Positions 1 to 8,017 of a stretch of DNA of 64,000 nt are shown here, in pieces; the stretch's first letter is position 1, and every line of letters starts with the position of its first letter. Location of the stretch: assembly GCF_000023825.1 (NCBI RefSeq), contig NC_013061.1, positions 2,914,001 through 2,978,000 of the forward strand, written 5' to 3'. The notes beneath the pieces are model-generated. The model was not told the DNA's origin. It made no database searches and saw nothing but the letters and a program-made list of their open reading frames with translations. The DNA comes from Pedobacter heparinus DSM 2366. Lineage in GTDB: Bacteria; Bacteroidota; Bacteroidia; Sphingobacteriales; Sphingobacteriaceae. Both the position numbers and the translations under genes were made by a program.

Positions 1-710
1 CTTTCTATTGGAAAAACGTATTCAGAAAACCATCTGATATCGTTTAATGCTGTACATAGTGCATTGGTTCCTTCTGCAAAAGGAACCAGACTTGCTCCAG
101 GATGAGCAGTACACTCGAGCCGCATTACCTGTAGCCGGTTTATATTTTTTGCAGACTGCCCTCCTTCTGCCTTATGCGGATCGAAGAGCATGGCCGTACA
201 CAAACAATTGCATCGCTTTTTATTTTCCAGAATGTTATAATTTACACAGCTTTTGCAACCTTCCCAAAAAAATTCGTCCTGCGTGATCTGGGCAAAACTA
301 ACCGGTTCAAATCCCAGCTGGGTGTTCAGCTTCATCATTGCGGCGCCAGAGGTGATACTGAAAATCTTTGCCCCTGGATACCTGCTGCGCGACATCCTGA
401 AAATCCGCTCCTTAATTGCCCTTGCTACACCTGCATGGCGAAACCTGGGCGCAACGATAAGACCAGAGTTGGCCACAAAACTGTTGTTTTGCCAGACTTC
501 AAAATAGGCAAAGCCTACCCATTCGCCAGTACCAGTAACTGCAACCACAGCTTTTCCACCCTTCATTTTTTCGGCAATGCTTTCCACTGTACGGTTGGAA
601 ATACCGGAGCCACGTGCTACGGCCGAAGCAGCGGTTTCATTTACAATTTCATGTGCATACCTGATGTCTTCTTCAGTTGCTATACGTACAAATATCATTT
701 GATTATCCAT
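1..710 (-). CDS. GNAT family N-acetyltransferase, arginine-cluster type (3' end outside window)
   Basis: The reading frame starts at ATG 710-708 and stays open to the left edge, giving at least 236 codons with no stop. Residues 1-145 form a GNAT fold: an acetyl-CoA loop of the R-x-x-x-A-G-V-A kind lies near residues 89-96. It is followed by a Cys-rich stretch (GCKSCVNYNIL, then CNCLCTAMLFDP, residues 151-178). I recognise this combination from the acetyltransferase that begins arginine-biosynthesis clusters in Bacteroidota, thought to act as an N-acetylglutamate synthase, but the role here is inferred. The family normally ends soon after the MLxDP motif, whereas this protein continues for 58 or more residues. 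The neighbouring arg genes, if present, would lie left of the window. Confidence 0.75.
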   Translation of the reverse strand, partial: MDNQMIFVRIATEEDIRYAHEIVNETAASAVARGSGISNRTVESIAEKMKGGKAVVAVTGTGEWVGFAYFEVWQNNSFVANSGLIVAPRFRHAGVARAIKERIFRMSRSRYPGAKIFSITSGAAMMKLNTQLGFEPVSFAQITQDEFFWEGCKSCVNYNILENKKRCNCLCTAMLFDPHKAEGGQSAKNINRLQVMRLECTAHPGASLVPFAEGTNALCTALNDIRWFSEYVFPIE

Positions 711-871
711 GATAAATTCAATTTTACAAGCCCCTTTCAAAGTGGATGCCTGTTTGGGCCGGTGCTTAGAAAAGCGTATAAAAACCATTGAAAACATCAT
801 TTATTTATTTCATGACCTTTTTATGGCAATAGGAAACCTTATCAAAATGGCAGGGTTAATTTCATTTTAGT

Positions 872-879
872 TACCTTTG
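872..879 (+). promoter_or_regulatory. -7 box ahead of the Sco gene
   Basis: TACCTTTG matches the Bacteroidota -7 consensus TAnnTTTG and lies 22 bases before the ATG at 902. No clear -33 TTG element was found at the usual distance, so this is a candidate only. Confidence 0.5.
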
Positions 880-901
880 TTCGTCCCAATCCTATCACAA
901 C

Positions 902-1555
902 ATGAAATTAAGATCCCATATACCCCTTTCTTTTTTAATTCTTTTGGTTTTTATACTTTCTGCCTGCGGTGATGCAAAAAAGCTACCTGTATTGGGGCCC
1001 AGGACAACAGAAACGGTTAAAAATGCTGACGGAACGACCCGCGTGGATACTGTTTTTAAAACGATTCCGGCATTTAGCTTCTTAAACCAGGATTCTGTAA
1101 ACATTACCCAGGATAAGTTTAAAGACAAGATTTATATAGCCGATTTCTTTTTTACTTCCTGCACCACCATTTGTCCGACTATGCACCGCAACATGAAAGC
1201 GATTTTTGAAAAATACAAGGACAATCCTGAGGTAATGTACCTTTCACATACCATTGATTTTAAGTATGATACACCTGCTGTACTTAAAAAATATGCGCAG
1301 AAACTTGGTGTTGATGATGGCAGATGGCAGTTTGTTTATGGCATTAAGGACAGCGTGTATAAGATAGCCGAGAAGGACTATCTGGTAGCCGTAATTGAAG
1401 ATACGACTGCTAAAGACGGCTATATACATCAGGGCTGGCTGGTATTGATAGATAAACAAAAGCGCATTCGCGGTGCTTATGATGGTACCGATACCAAGCA
1501 GGTAGACCAATTGATGAAAGACATTCCGGTTTTACTGGCTGAAGATAAAAAGTAA
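902..1555 (+). CDS. SCO family (Sco1/SenC) copper chaperone lipoprotein
   Basis: A 217-residue protein with a lipoprotein signal (LSAC, acylated Cys22), so it should be tethered in the periplasm. The thioredoxin-like Sco core holds the copper-binding CTTIC motif (Cys87, Cys91), and the third ligand is probably His176 in YIHQGW. Sco proteins deliver copper to the CuA site of cytochrome oxidase or act as thiol reductases. The cytochrome c gene starts four bases after the stop, so the two are very likely co-transcribed and serve respiration. No oxidase subunit genes are in the window. Confidence 0.9.
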   Translation: MKLRSHIPLSFLILLVFILSACGDAKKLPVLGPRTTETVKNADGTTRVDTVFKTIPAFSFLNQDSVNITQDKFKDKIYIADFFFTSCTTICPTMHRNMKAIFEKYKDNPEVMYLSHTIDFKYDTPAVLKKYAQKLGVDDGRWQFVYGIKDSVYKIAEKDYLVAVIEDTTAKDGYIHQGWLVLIDKQKRIRGAYDGTDTKQVDQLMKDIPVLLAEDKK

Positions 1556-1558
1556 AAT

Positions 1559-1981
1559 ATGCGCAGGTATTTTATAGGTTTACTGTTTTTATTTGCTGTT
1601 GCCACCATCATATTTTCCTGCCAGGATGCCGGCAAAATTAAACAGGATGTTTATTATGTAAATGGACGTGATCTGTACCTGAAGCATTGCCAGAACTGTC
1701 ATGGGGCCAATGGCGAAGGCCTGGGTACTTTAACACCGCCACTAACCGATACCATCTTTTTAAAAGTAAACAAACAAAAACTGGCCTGTTTTATTAAAAA
1801 TGGTATAAAAGAGCCCATTACAGTGGGTGGGCTGGAGTATGAAGGCACTATGCCAGGTTTTGCCAATCTTCAAAACATAGACATTGCCCAGCTCCTGGTT
1901 TACATTAGTAATTCATTTGGCAATCATCAGGGGATGTATACTTATGAGCAGGTAGCCAAAGATCTTAAAAGCTGTAAATAG
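1559..1981 (+). CDS. small c-type cytochrome, lipoprotein
   Basis: A 140-residue single-haem cytochrome. The N-terminus carries a lipobox ending at Cys21 (FSC). The haem site is CQNCH (Cys44, Cys47, His48), and Met98 in GTMPGF is the likely sixth ligand, the pattern of class I cytochromes c (Cytochrome_CBB3 type). It follows the Sco gene by a few bases and is probably an electron carrier on the periplasmic side. Its partner oxidase cannot be named from this sequence. Confidence 0.9.
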   Translation: MRRYFIGLLFLFAVATIIFSCQDAGKIKQDVYYVNGRDLYLKHCQNCHGANGEGLGTLTPPLTDTIFLKVNKQKLACFIKNGIKEPITVGGLEYEGTMPGFANLQNIDIAQLLVYISNSFGNHQGMYTYEQVAKDLKSCK

Positions 1982-1989
1982 CGGCCAGG

Positions 1990-3303
1990 CTAAAGCGGCA
2001 CTTCATCAGCAACTGCTATTGCTACCTTCTTTTTTCCGGCCAGCTTTTGAACCACATGGCCTGTTTCTTTTACAGGCTTCTTTTTCTTTTTAAATTTCCG
2101 GCCATACCAGATCAAAAACCCTGTTATAGGCAGACTTGCCCCTATTAATGAAGCCAGAAAGGCCATTACCTTACCCGGAAACCCAAGTATACTTCCTACA
2201 TGAATGTCGTAATTCATTTTACGGAGCTTGCCACCAAGGCCTGCTTCAGCATAAGCTGTGGAATAGATATCTGCCCTGGGGAGTTCTTTAGCCGTATGCT
2301 GATCAAAAGTATAACCCTGGCTATTGTAAAACTGACCAGTATTGGGATATACTGTAATGCCGATTGTAGCCTTAGCTTTTGAAGTATCCGGGAAATTATA
2401 ATAAAAGCCCTGCGATTTTGGATGTTTTGCAATGACCTTATTCCAGGCCAGATCCATAGCCGCCTCTGGTGTATAATATTTATTGGCCTGCAGGGAATCT
2501 GATTCCAGCCTTTTAAATTCTGCCAGTTTTTCTCCTCCGGTGGTTACCCAATATAAACCTTCACTATACCATTTAATGCCATAGACCATACCCGTAAGTG
2601 CAATGGCCAGCAAAAACAGCAATGAATAAAAACCCAGTACATTGTGCAGATCGAGGTTTACCCTTTTAAACGAAGCTCCCCATTTGACCTTAAAACTCTT
2701 GTCGCGCGTAGATTTGTTCCATTTTTTGGGATACCACCAGATCAGACCTGTAATCAGGAGCAGTACAAATACCAGGGTTCCATAATTTACAATAGGCCGG
2801 CCAATCTCATAAGGCATCCAAAGAAACCGGTGACCGTTCAGAATGAACCTGAAAAAATCAGTCTCATTTTTTTTTCTGACTTCCGTAACCACCACTGCTC
2901 CGGTATAGGGGTTAATTTTAAGGGTAGTACCCCCGCCCCTTCTTCCAGCTCCTCTTTCGCCCCTTCCTTTTTTTTCTACTTTATCTTTCAGGTTAAGGTT
3001 AATGGTACGCCCCTGCTGATAAGTGGCATATGCCGGTAGTTTATCTGGATAATCGCGGGCTACAATGGCCGACAACTGTCCGGGTGTGAGTACGGGTTTA
3101 TCTTGTTTTTCAATTCTTGTTTTTGGTTCCAGCAGGCCATTGATCTCTTCATTAAATACCCAGATACAACCTGTTAGACAAACAATCAGCACAATGATAC
3201 CGGAGGCAAGCCCCAGCCATAAGTGAAGCCATTTATTGATCCTGGTAAAAAGAGTATCCTTACTCTTTTTATTTGGAACTGAATTTTTGTTTCCTGTAGT
3301 CAT
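1990..3303 (-). CDS. PepSY-associated inner-membrane protein (XusC-like)
   Basis: A 437-residue protein with four membrane segments, near residues 25-50, 165-187, 220-245 and 375-403. The arrangement matches PepSY_TM proteins (PiuB/iron-regulated membrane protein type), which are proposed to handle or reduce iron-siderophores at the inner membrane. It is the last gene of an operon with a DUF4374 lipoprotein and a TonB receptor, the order known for xusABC in Bacteroides thetaiotaomicron. An unusual Gly/Arg/Lys-rich insert sits near residues 112-126. The C-terminal tail is basic and cytoplasmic. Function in siderophore-iron uptake is inferred from family and context. Confidence 0.85.
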   Translation of the reverse strand: MTTGNKNSVPNKKSKDTLFTRINKWLHLWLGLASGIIVLIVCLTGCIWVFNEEINGLLEPKTRIEKQDKPVLTPGQLSAIVARDYPDKLPAYATYQQGRTINLNLKDKVEKKGRGERGAGRRGGGTTLKINPYTGAVVVTEVRKKNETDFFRFILNGHRFLWMPYEIGRPIVNYGTLVFVLLLITGLIWWYPKKWNKSTRDKSFKVKWGASFKRVNLDLHNVLGFYSLLFLLAIALTGMVYGIKWYSEGLYWVTTGGEKLAEFKRLESDSLQANKYYTPEAAMDLAWNKVIAKHPKSQGFYYNFPDTSKAKATIGITVYPNTGQFYNSQGYTFDQHTAKELPRADIYSTAYAEAGLGGKLRKMNYDIHVGSILGFPGKVMAFLASLIGASLPITGFLIWYGRKFKKKKKPVKETGHVVQKLAGKKKVAIAVADEVPL

Positions 3304-3358
3304 TGTGCTGATGTATTTGGTATTAAAATGTAATTTTTATGGATGTTTAAGATGGGTA

Positions 3359-4582
3359 TTATGGTAAATGCTGGATAGCTGTAATCAGTCCTCCTTCTAC
3401 TTTCAGTCCTTTTACAGCTGTGCCGGCTGCAGCATCTATTTTATATACATAAGTAGTTCCGTCTTTCAGGTTAAAACCGATATAAGCATGCTTACCATCA
3501 TTTGGTGCATAGTTATTGGTGGTGACAGTCTGAATATCTGCAGCAGCAGGTGTACCAGATATCAGTTTAAATGTTTTATCGGCCACATTGACAACAGCAA
3601 GTTGTTTACCTGTAACATAAGCACCTTTTTCTGCTTTTGGCGTAACATTGGCTATAAAATTATTGCTGCCAATATAGATCCAGTTGGTGACTACATAACC
3701 ACCCGAAATGGTTTCAAAATTGTAAAAATAGCTCTGGTCAAATTCAGTGGTACCCGCCTTAATTCTGGTAATTGCAGAAGGTTTAGTTGAAGTTAACACT
3801 CCGCCATTAACAGCTACAGAAGAAGAAAATGCATAAACATCCCCATTTTCGACCAGGCCAAGTCCGTCTACAAAGTATCTGCCGATAAAGCTGGTACGTG
3901 TATCTTTAATTACTTTTTCCAGCTGCATGGCCGGATAAGAATAAACCGCTATACCTGCAAAATCCGGGTAATCCGTTTCAAACGATCTGTTCTTGATCGA
4001 GAAAAATGGGGCAAATACCTTAGTACCCACCTGTTTGATCCAGCTAAAATGGGCAATCTCGCCGTTACCAGTGGGTGCAATGGCATCAATTGTACCCTCG
4101 CCACTAATGGCAGTGCTATTATTGGTATTTACCCGGTAATAGTTGGCCAGTGTGGCGCCCGTTTCATTGATGGTACGTGGGATTTTAAGCATCAGTATAT
4201 CCTCGTTTACCGGTGCAAAAGCCTGAACGGTTTCTGAAACAAAATTAGAAAGTTTGTTTAATTTACCGTCTTTCACATCATAGGAAGTTACAGCACCTGG
4301 ATTTCCCTGTCCGTACAACATACTGAAAAACTTGTTATTGGCCGTTACATAATAACGGTAGGTACCATCTTGCTCCACTCCGTTTCCTATAATAGATACC
4401 GCACCTTCATCTAAGCTGCTGGCGGTTACCAGATAGTCGGCAACCCCGGTAGAGGCAATTGGTGTAACAGCGAGTACAAAGTTACCTGGATTTTCAGGTA
4501 TGTTATTTTTATCTTTTTTGCAGGAAGTTAATGCTGCTGCAAATGCAACAGCCATAATCGCTTTTGTAAGCTTTGCTTTCAT
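3359..4582 (-). CDS. DUF4374 domain lipoprotein (XusB-like)
   Basis: A 407-residue protein with a lipoprotein signal (LTSC, Cys21) followed by KKDK, so it is probably exported to the outer membrane. The rest has short beta-strand repeats consistent with a propeller and fits DUF4374. Members of this family sit beside siderophore receptors, and XusB of Bacteroides is the characterised relative. Here it lies 22 bases downstream of the TonB receptor and 55 bases upstream of the PepSY gene. The likely role is to bind the ligand at the surface or present it to the receptor. Identity to XusB was not measured. Confidence 0.85.
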   Translation of the reverse strand: MKAKLTKAIMAVAFAAALTSCKKDKNNIPENPGNFVLAVTPIASTGVADYLVTASSLDEGAVSIIGNGVEQDGTYRYYVTANNKFFSMLYGQGNPGAVTSYDVKDGKLNKLSNFVSETVQAFAPVNEDILMLKIPRTINETGATLANYYRVNTNNSTAISGEGTIDAIAPTGNGEIAHFSWIKQVGTKVFAPFFSIKNRSFETDYPDFAGIAVYSYPAMQLEKVIKDTRTSFIGRYFVDGLGLVENGDVYAFSSSVAVNGGVLTSTKPSAITRIKAGTTEFDQSYFYNFETISGGYVVTNWIYIGSNNFIANVTPKAEKGAYVTGKQLAVVNVADKTFKLISGTPAAADIQTVTTNNYAPNDGKHAYIGFNLKDGTTYVYKIDAAAGTAVKGLKVEGGLITAIQHLP

Positions 4583-4604
4583 ATCAATTGTTTTTAATGG
4601 TGTA

Positions 4605-6953
4605 TTAATTGTTTTTGTTAAAGAAATATCTTAGGTTGAGGTAGAAACCGCGACCTGGCTTTTGCAGGCTAAAATTGTCAAAAAGGTCTTCATTGGTAAG
4701 ATTTTTGGCTTCCAGTCCGATATTATACCTTCCTTTAGCCATGCTGTATACAAAGTTCAGGTCATGTGCAAGCTGCTGGGGAACTTCCCGTTTTGCATCA
4801 TTTGCACTTTTTCCACCCAGGCTGGGCCAGTACAGCCAAAAAGCATGTACATACAATAAATTATAACCAATGCTCAGGTTATTGTTCTTATTTCCAACAT
4901 TTTTAAGTGATACAGAGATGTCTGCATTTCCATATAAATACGGAATATTCGGCATCTGATCTAAATACAATGGGCTTACAGCACTATAATTGGGTTCATA
5001 TTTCTGAAGATTGCGCAGAAACTGATAAGTAAACGTAGATCCGGCTGAGAGCCAGTCTTTATAGGAATATCTGATCTCAGCATCTCCCCCCCAGGTGCTT
5101 ACTCCTTCCCGGTTATCGGCCACCAGTTTGGTCTGGTTCAGGTTTAGTCTATTGTAAATAAATTGGTCCGATTGCCTGTAAATTGCATTGGCGGTAATGG
5201 AAAAATTGTGTATTTTATTTAATGAAAAGCCATAAATAAGGCCAAGGTTGATGTTGTCACTTTTTTCAGGTTTCAAGGCAGGGTTGCCATCCATATTTTC
5301 CAGGTCGCCAAATATCTCGTTGGCTTCAGGCATACGGTTTGTGAGTTCATAAGAACCTTTAAGTTGTAAACTTGAATTGAAATAATAAGTGACTGCTGTA
5401 CCGTATCCTATTTTTTCTATGGCCGACTCTCCTGTAGCGGCAGTTCCGTTAACATTGTTCTGATAAATGTATTTTCCAAATAAGTTGACACTCCACCTGT
5501 CTTTCACATTATAACTATAGCCTAGCCCGAGTACGTTCTTATAGGTCTTTTTAAGCAGGTTACTGATATTGTTTGCCGGGTTCAGCAGGTCGTTGGTCTT
5601 ACGGTTGAAAGTAGTAAAAACATTGTTCAGGGCCACCGACTGGTTGTCGCTGATGTTATAATTGACCATAGCAGTGGCTAAACCATTATTGTTTCTGTAT
5701 TTAGCAAAAGTTCTTCCACGCTCTCCACTGGTACCTGTATTTTTAGGTACGCCATACCAATCGTACCTTACATTCATGGTATCAATATTCTGTTCATACC
5801 CCAAATTGTAGTTGGCATTCACCGTAACATCCAGGCCTTTAATCAGGTCTGTTTTTTTATACTTCAAAGAAGGCATTACAATACTTCCACGTCTGTGTAA
5901 AGCACCAAATACAGCTTCCATGCGTGCGCCGGTTTGTATTTCCTTATAATTTTTACCCAATGTAATGCCCAACAATAATTTATCAGCAAAGCCTTTATCT
6001 ACCAGTCCGACGTTTGCAATCACTGTTTCATTGTGATAGTTATCATGAAATCTTCTCAATTTGATGTCTTCCTTTACACCCGTATTTATAGTAGAGAGCG
6101 TTACCTTATAATCATTGTCGGAATAGTTTTGAAAAGCATTCAATTGTACAGTAAAGCCACTTTTACTTGTGGCAACCGTATTGAAAACAGTCCTGTGCGT
6201 ATTAAAAGAACCATACGCATAAGCAGCATCTATAAAATTGCGCTGACGGTCGCCCGTTACTATATTGATGGCCCCACCAAGCGCATCAGCGCCAAGCCAC
6301 ATGGGTACTACCCCTTTGTAAACTTCTATGCGTTCTGCGACATTAATGGGAATATTATTGATCTGAAAAGAGCTGCCAAAGTTATCCATCGGGATTCCAT
6401 CAATAAAATACCTGATGTGATTTCCTGAAAAACCATTTAAAGAAAGGTTAAAGTTAGACCCTACCCCACCAGATTCCCTTACACGTATACCGGCAACCCT
6501 ATCCAGTGCACCAGAAATATCCAGTGTAGTGTTGTATAGTTTTTTAGCATCAACAGCCGTTACATTAAAGGCCTGCCTGTTGGTTTCCTGGACTACGGTC
6601 CGCCCGATTACCGAGACTTCAGAAAGGTCGTTGTCCCTAGCTTTTAACACCAGCTGTATACCTGAAGTATTACCTGTTATTGTTACCTTTTGTATCCTAT
6701 CGGCATAGCCAATATATTTCACTTTTAAACGGTATTCACCTGCAGGAATATTTCTGATGCTGAATTTCCCTTCTCCGTCTGTTACTGAGGATTTATTGCT
6801 GCCCTGCAATACAACTCCTGCACCTGTGAGTAGTTCTCCACTACCAGATTTTACAATACCTTCAAGTGTATATCCTTGTTGTGCCTGGGCATAAAAGCTA
6901 CTGAAGATGAGGAAAATCAACATTAAATACCTGTATCTGGTAAAAATTTGCAT
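4605..6953 (-). CDS. TonB-dependent siderophore-type receptor (XusA-like)
   Basis: A 782-residue outer-membrane receptor. A signal peptide (about 1-24, ending near AQAQ) is followed by a carboxypeptidase-regulatory-like domain (about 27-110), a plug domain (about 115-225, with a GGAINIVTG motif at its end) and a 22-strand-type barrel that ends in an aromatic residue-rich terminal strand (NLRYFF). It is the first gene of the TonB receptor, DUF4374, PepSY operon and diverges from an AraC-type regulator 106 bases away. A xenosiderophore or iron-chelate is the expected substrate by comparison with XusA, but the ligand cannot be read from sequence. Confidence 0.9.
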   Translation of the reverse strand: MQIFTRYRYLMLIFLIFSSFYAQAQQGYTLEGIVKSGSGELLTGAGVVLQGSNKSSVTDGEGKFSIRNIPAGEYRLKVKYIGYADRIQKVTITGNTSGIQLVLKARDNDLSEVSVIGRTVVQETNRQAFNVTAVDAKKLYNTTLDISGALDRVAGIRVRESGGVGSNFNLSLNGFSGNHIRYFIDGIPMDNFGSSFQINNIPINVAERIEVYKGVVPMWLGADALGGAINIVTGDRQRNFIDAAYAYGSFNTHRTVFNTVATSKSGFTVQLNAFQNYSDNDYKVTLSTINTGVKEDIKLRRFHDNYHNETVIANVGLVDKGFADKLLLGITLGKNYKEIQTGARMEAVFGALHRRGSIVMPSLKYKKTDLIKGLDVTVNANYNLGYEQNIDTMNVRYDWYGVPKNTGTSGERGRTFAKYRNNNGLATAMVNYNISDNQSVALNNVFTTFNRKTNDLLNPANNISNLLKKTYKNVLGLGYSYNVKDRWSVNLFGKYIYQNNVNGTAATGESAIEKIGYGTAVTYYFNSSLQLKGSYELTNRMPEANEIFGDLENMDGNPALKPEKSDNINLGLIYGFSLNKIHNFSITANAIYRQSDQFIYNRLNLNQTKLVADNREGVSTWGGDAEIRYSYKDWLSAGSTFTYQFLRNLQKYEPNYSAVSPLYLDQMPNIPYLYGNADISVSLKNVGNKNNNLSIGYNLLYVHAFWLYWPSLGGKSANDAKREVPQQLAHDLNFVYSMAKGRYNIGLEAKNLTNEDLFDNFSLQKPGRGFYLNLRYFFNKNN

Positions 6954-6996
6954 CTTTGAATTATTAATATTTATTTAGACTTATTCTTAATTGATG

Positions 6997-7004
6997 CAAA
7001 AGTA
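6997..7004 (-). promoter_or_regulatory. -7 box for the TonB receptor operon
   Basis: On the minus strand the sequence TACTTTTG matches TAnnTTTG, 43 bases ahead of the receptor ATG, inside the divergent gap shared with the AraC-type gene. No good -33 element is visible, as expected for an activator-dependent promoter. Confidence 0.5.
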
Positions 7005-7059
7005 TGTGTTACTTTGTACGAGAGTTGCAGGAATTTATACGAATTAAGCAGAAAAAATT

Positions 7060-7536
7060 ATGGTAGATATTTACATTAAAGATGTTTCAGGGAACATTAT
7101 TTTCAGGGAAAAGATGGAGCTCAGTAAAGTTAGCGAACTGCTGCTGCTGGTTAAGAAGTTTACCATACCGTCGTCATCCCTTTCGGGCGCAGGCTGGACA
7201 GAAAAAGAAACAGATACTTTTACCGCTATTGCCGAAATGATCGGGAACGAGCTGTCGAGAAATTTTTCCATCCAGGAGCTGGCAAACCATGCGGGCATGA
7301 ACCGTACCAAGCTTCAGGCGGGCTTTAAGCAGGTATACAAAAAAACGATCAACTCATTTACGCATGATTTAAAAATGGAGCGGGCCAAAGTGCTGCTGAC
7401 GGCTGCACAGGGCATTGGTTTGAAGGAAATAGCCGGTATGCTGGGCTATCGTTATACCAATCACTTCTCAGCAGCATTTAAGAAAAAATTTGGTATTTCA
7501 CCTTCAACATTCAAGAACAACAATTACCGGAACTGA
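7060..7536 (+). CDS. short AraC-family transcriptional regulator
   Basis: A 158-residue protein that is mostly the AraC DNA-binding unit: two helix-turn-helix motifs span about residues 60-155 (SIQELANHAGMNRTKL and LKEIAGMLGYRYTNHFSAAF). Only some 55 residues precede them, so the usual ligand-binding half of siderophore regulators such as PchR or YbtA is missing. An in-frame TAA at 7045-7047 just upstream shows that no longer form is encoded here. The gene diverges from the TonB receptor operon and very likely controls it. Confidence 0.85.
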   Translation: MVDIYIKDVSGNIIFREKMELSKVSELLLLVKKFTIPSSSLSGAGWTEKETDTFTAIAEMIGNELSRNFSIQELANHAGMNRTKLQAGFKQVYKKTINSFTHDLKMERAKVLLTAAQGIGLKEIAGMLGYRYTNHFSAAFKKKFGISPSTFKNNNYRN

Positions 7537-7563
7537 TTCATCAGCTAATATACATTCTTTTCC

Positions 7564-7571
7564 TATCTTTG
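7564..7571 (+). promoter_or_regulatory. -7 box of the RNase P RNA gene
   Basis: TATCTTTG is an exact TAnnTTTG match and ends three bases before the first base of the P1 helix at 7575, the spacing expected for the transcription start of a stable RNA. Confidence 0.65.
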
Positions 7572-7574
7572 CTG

Positions 7575-7953
7575 AAAATGCAAGCTGTTCTATCGCTGGC
7601 CCGGTTCGCCGGGAAAGAGGAAAGTCCGGGCAACACAGAGCATCCCGCTTCCTAACGGGAAGAGGTTCAGGAATGAATACCTGAATTATGGAAAGTGCCG
7701 CAGAAAATATACCGCCGATGGCTTTTAAGCACAGGTAAGGTTGAAAACGTGAGGTAAGGGCTCACGAGTTTTGCCAGTGATGGCAAGGTTGGTAAACCCC
7801 GGGAGTTGAAAGACCAAATAGGCTAACGCATGTAGGGCTGCTCGTCCGATGTTAGTGGGTAGGTCGTTAGAGATAAATGGCAACATTTATAGTAGATTAA
7901 TGGTAGAAGCCCGATTTATCGGGAACAGAACCCGGCTTACAGGCTTGCATTTT
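7575..7953 (+). ncRNA. rnpB: RNase P RNA (bacterial class A)
   Basis: The catalytic RNA of RNase P, which trims tRNA 5' ends. The conserved 5' core GAGGAAAGTCCGGGC lies at about 7616-7630 and the matching 3' core ACAGAACCCGGCTTACA at about 7925-7941. The ends pair perfectly: 7575-7585 is the reverse complement of 7943-7953, forming helix P1. Total length is about 379 bases, normal for the type. The 3' strand of P1 runs into a T-run (7950-7955), so P1 can also act as the terminator. A good -7 box precedes it. No protein is encoded in this stretch. Confidence 0.95.
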
Positions 7954-8017
7954 TTATTTTATAAATGGGTTATTAAAATTATATTAGTAGCCAGACACAA
8001 AATGATTAGCATTACCT

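Noticed and set aside
301..330. GGTTCAAATCCCAGC resembling a tRNA T-loop
   Set aside because: It is inside the GNAT coding frame and no cloverleaf can be built around it.
174..791. 205-codon plus-strand frame at the left end
   Set aside because: It lies opposite the GNAT acetyltransferase frame and its product has no family pattern, no signal and many Cys/His from the antisense strand.
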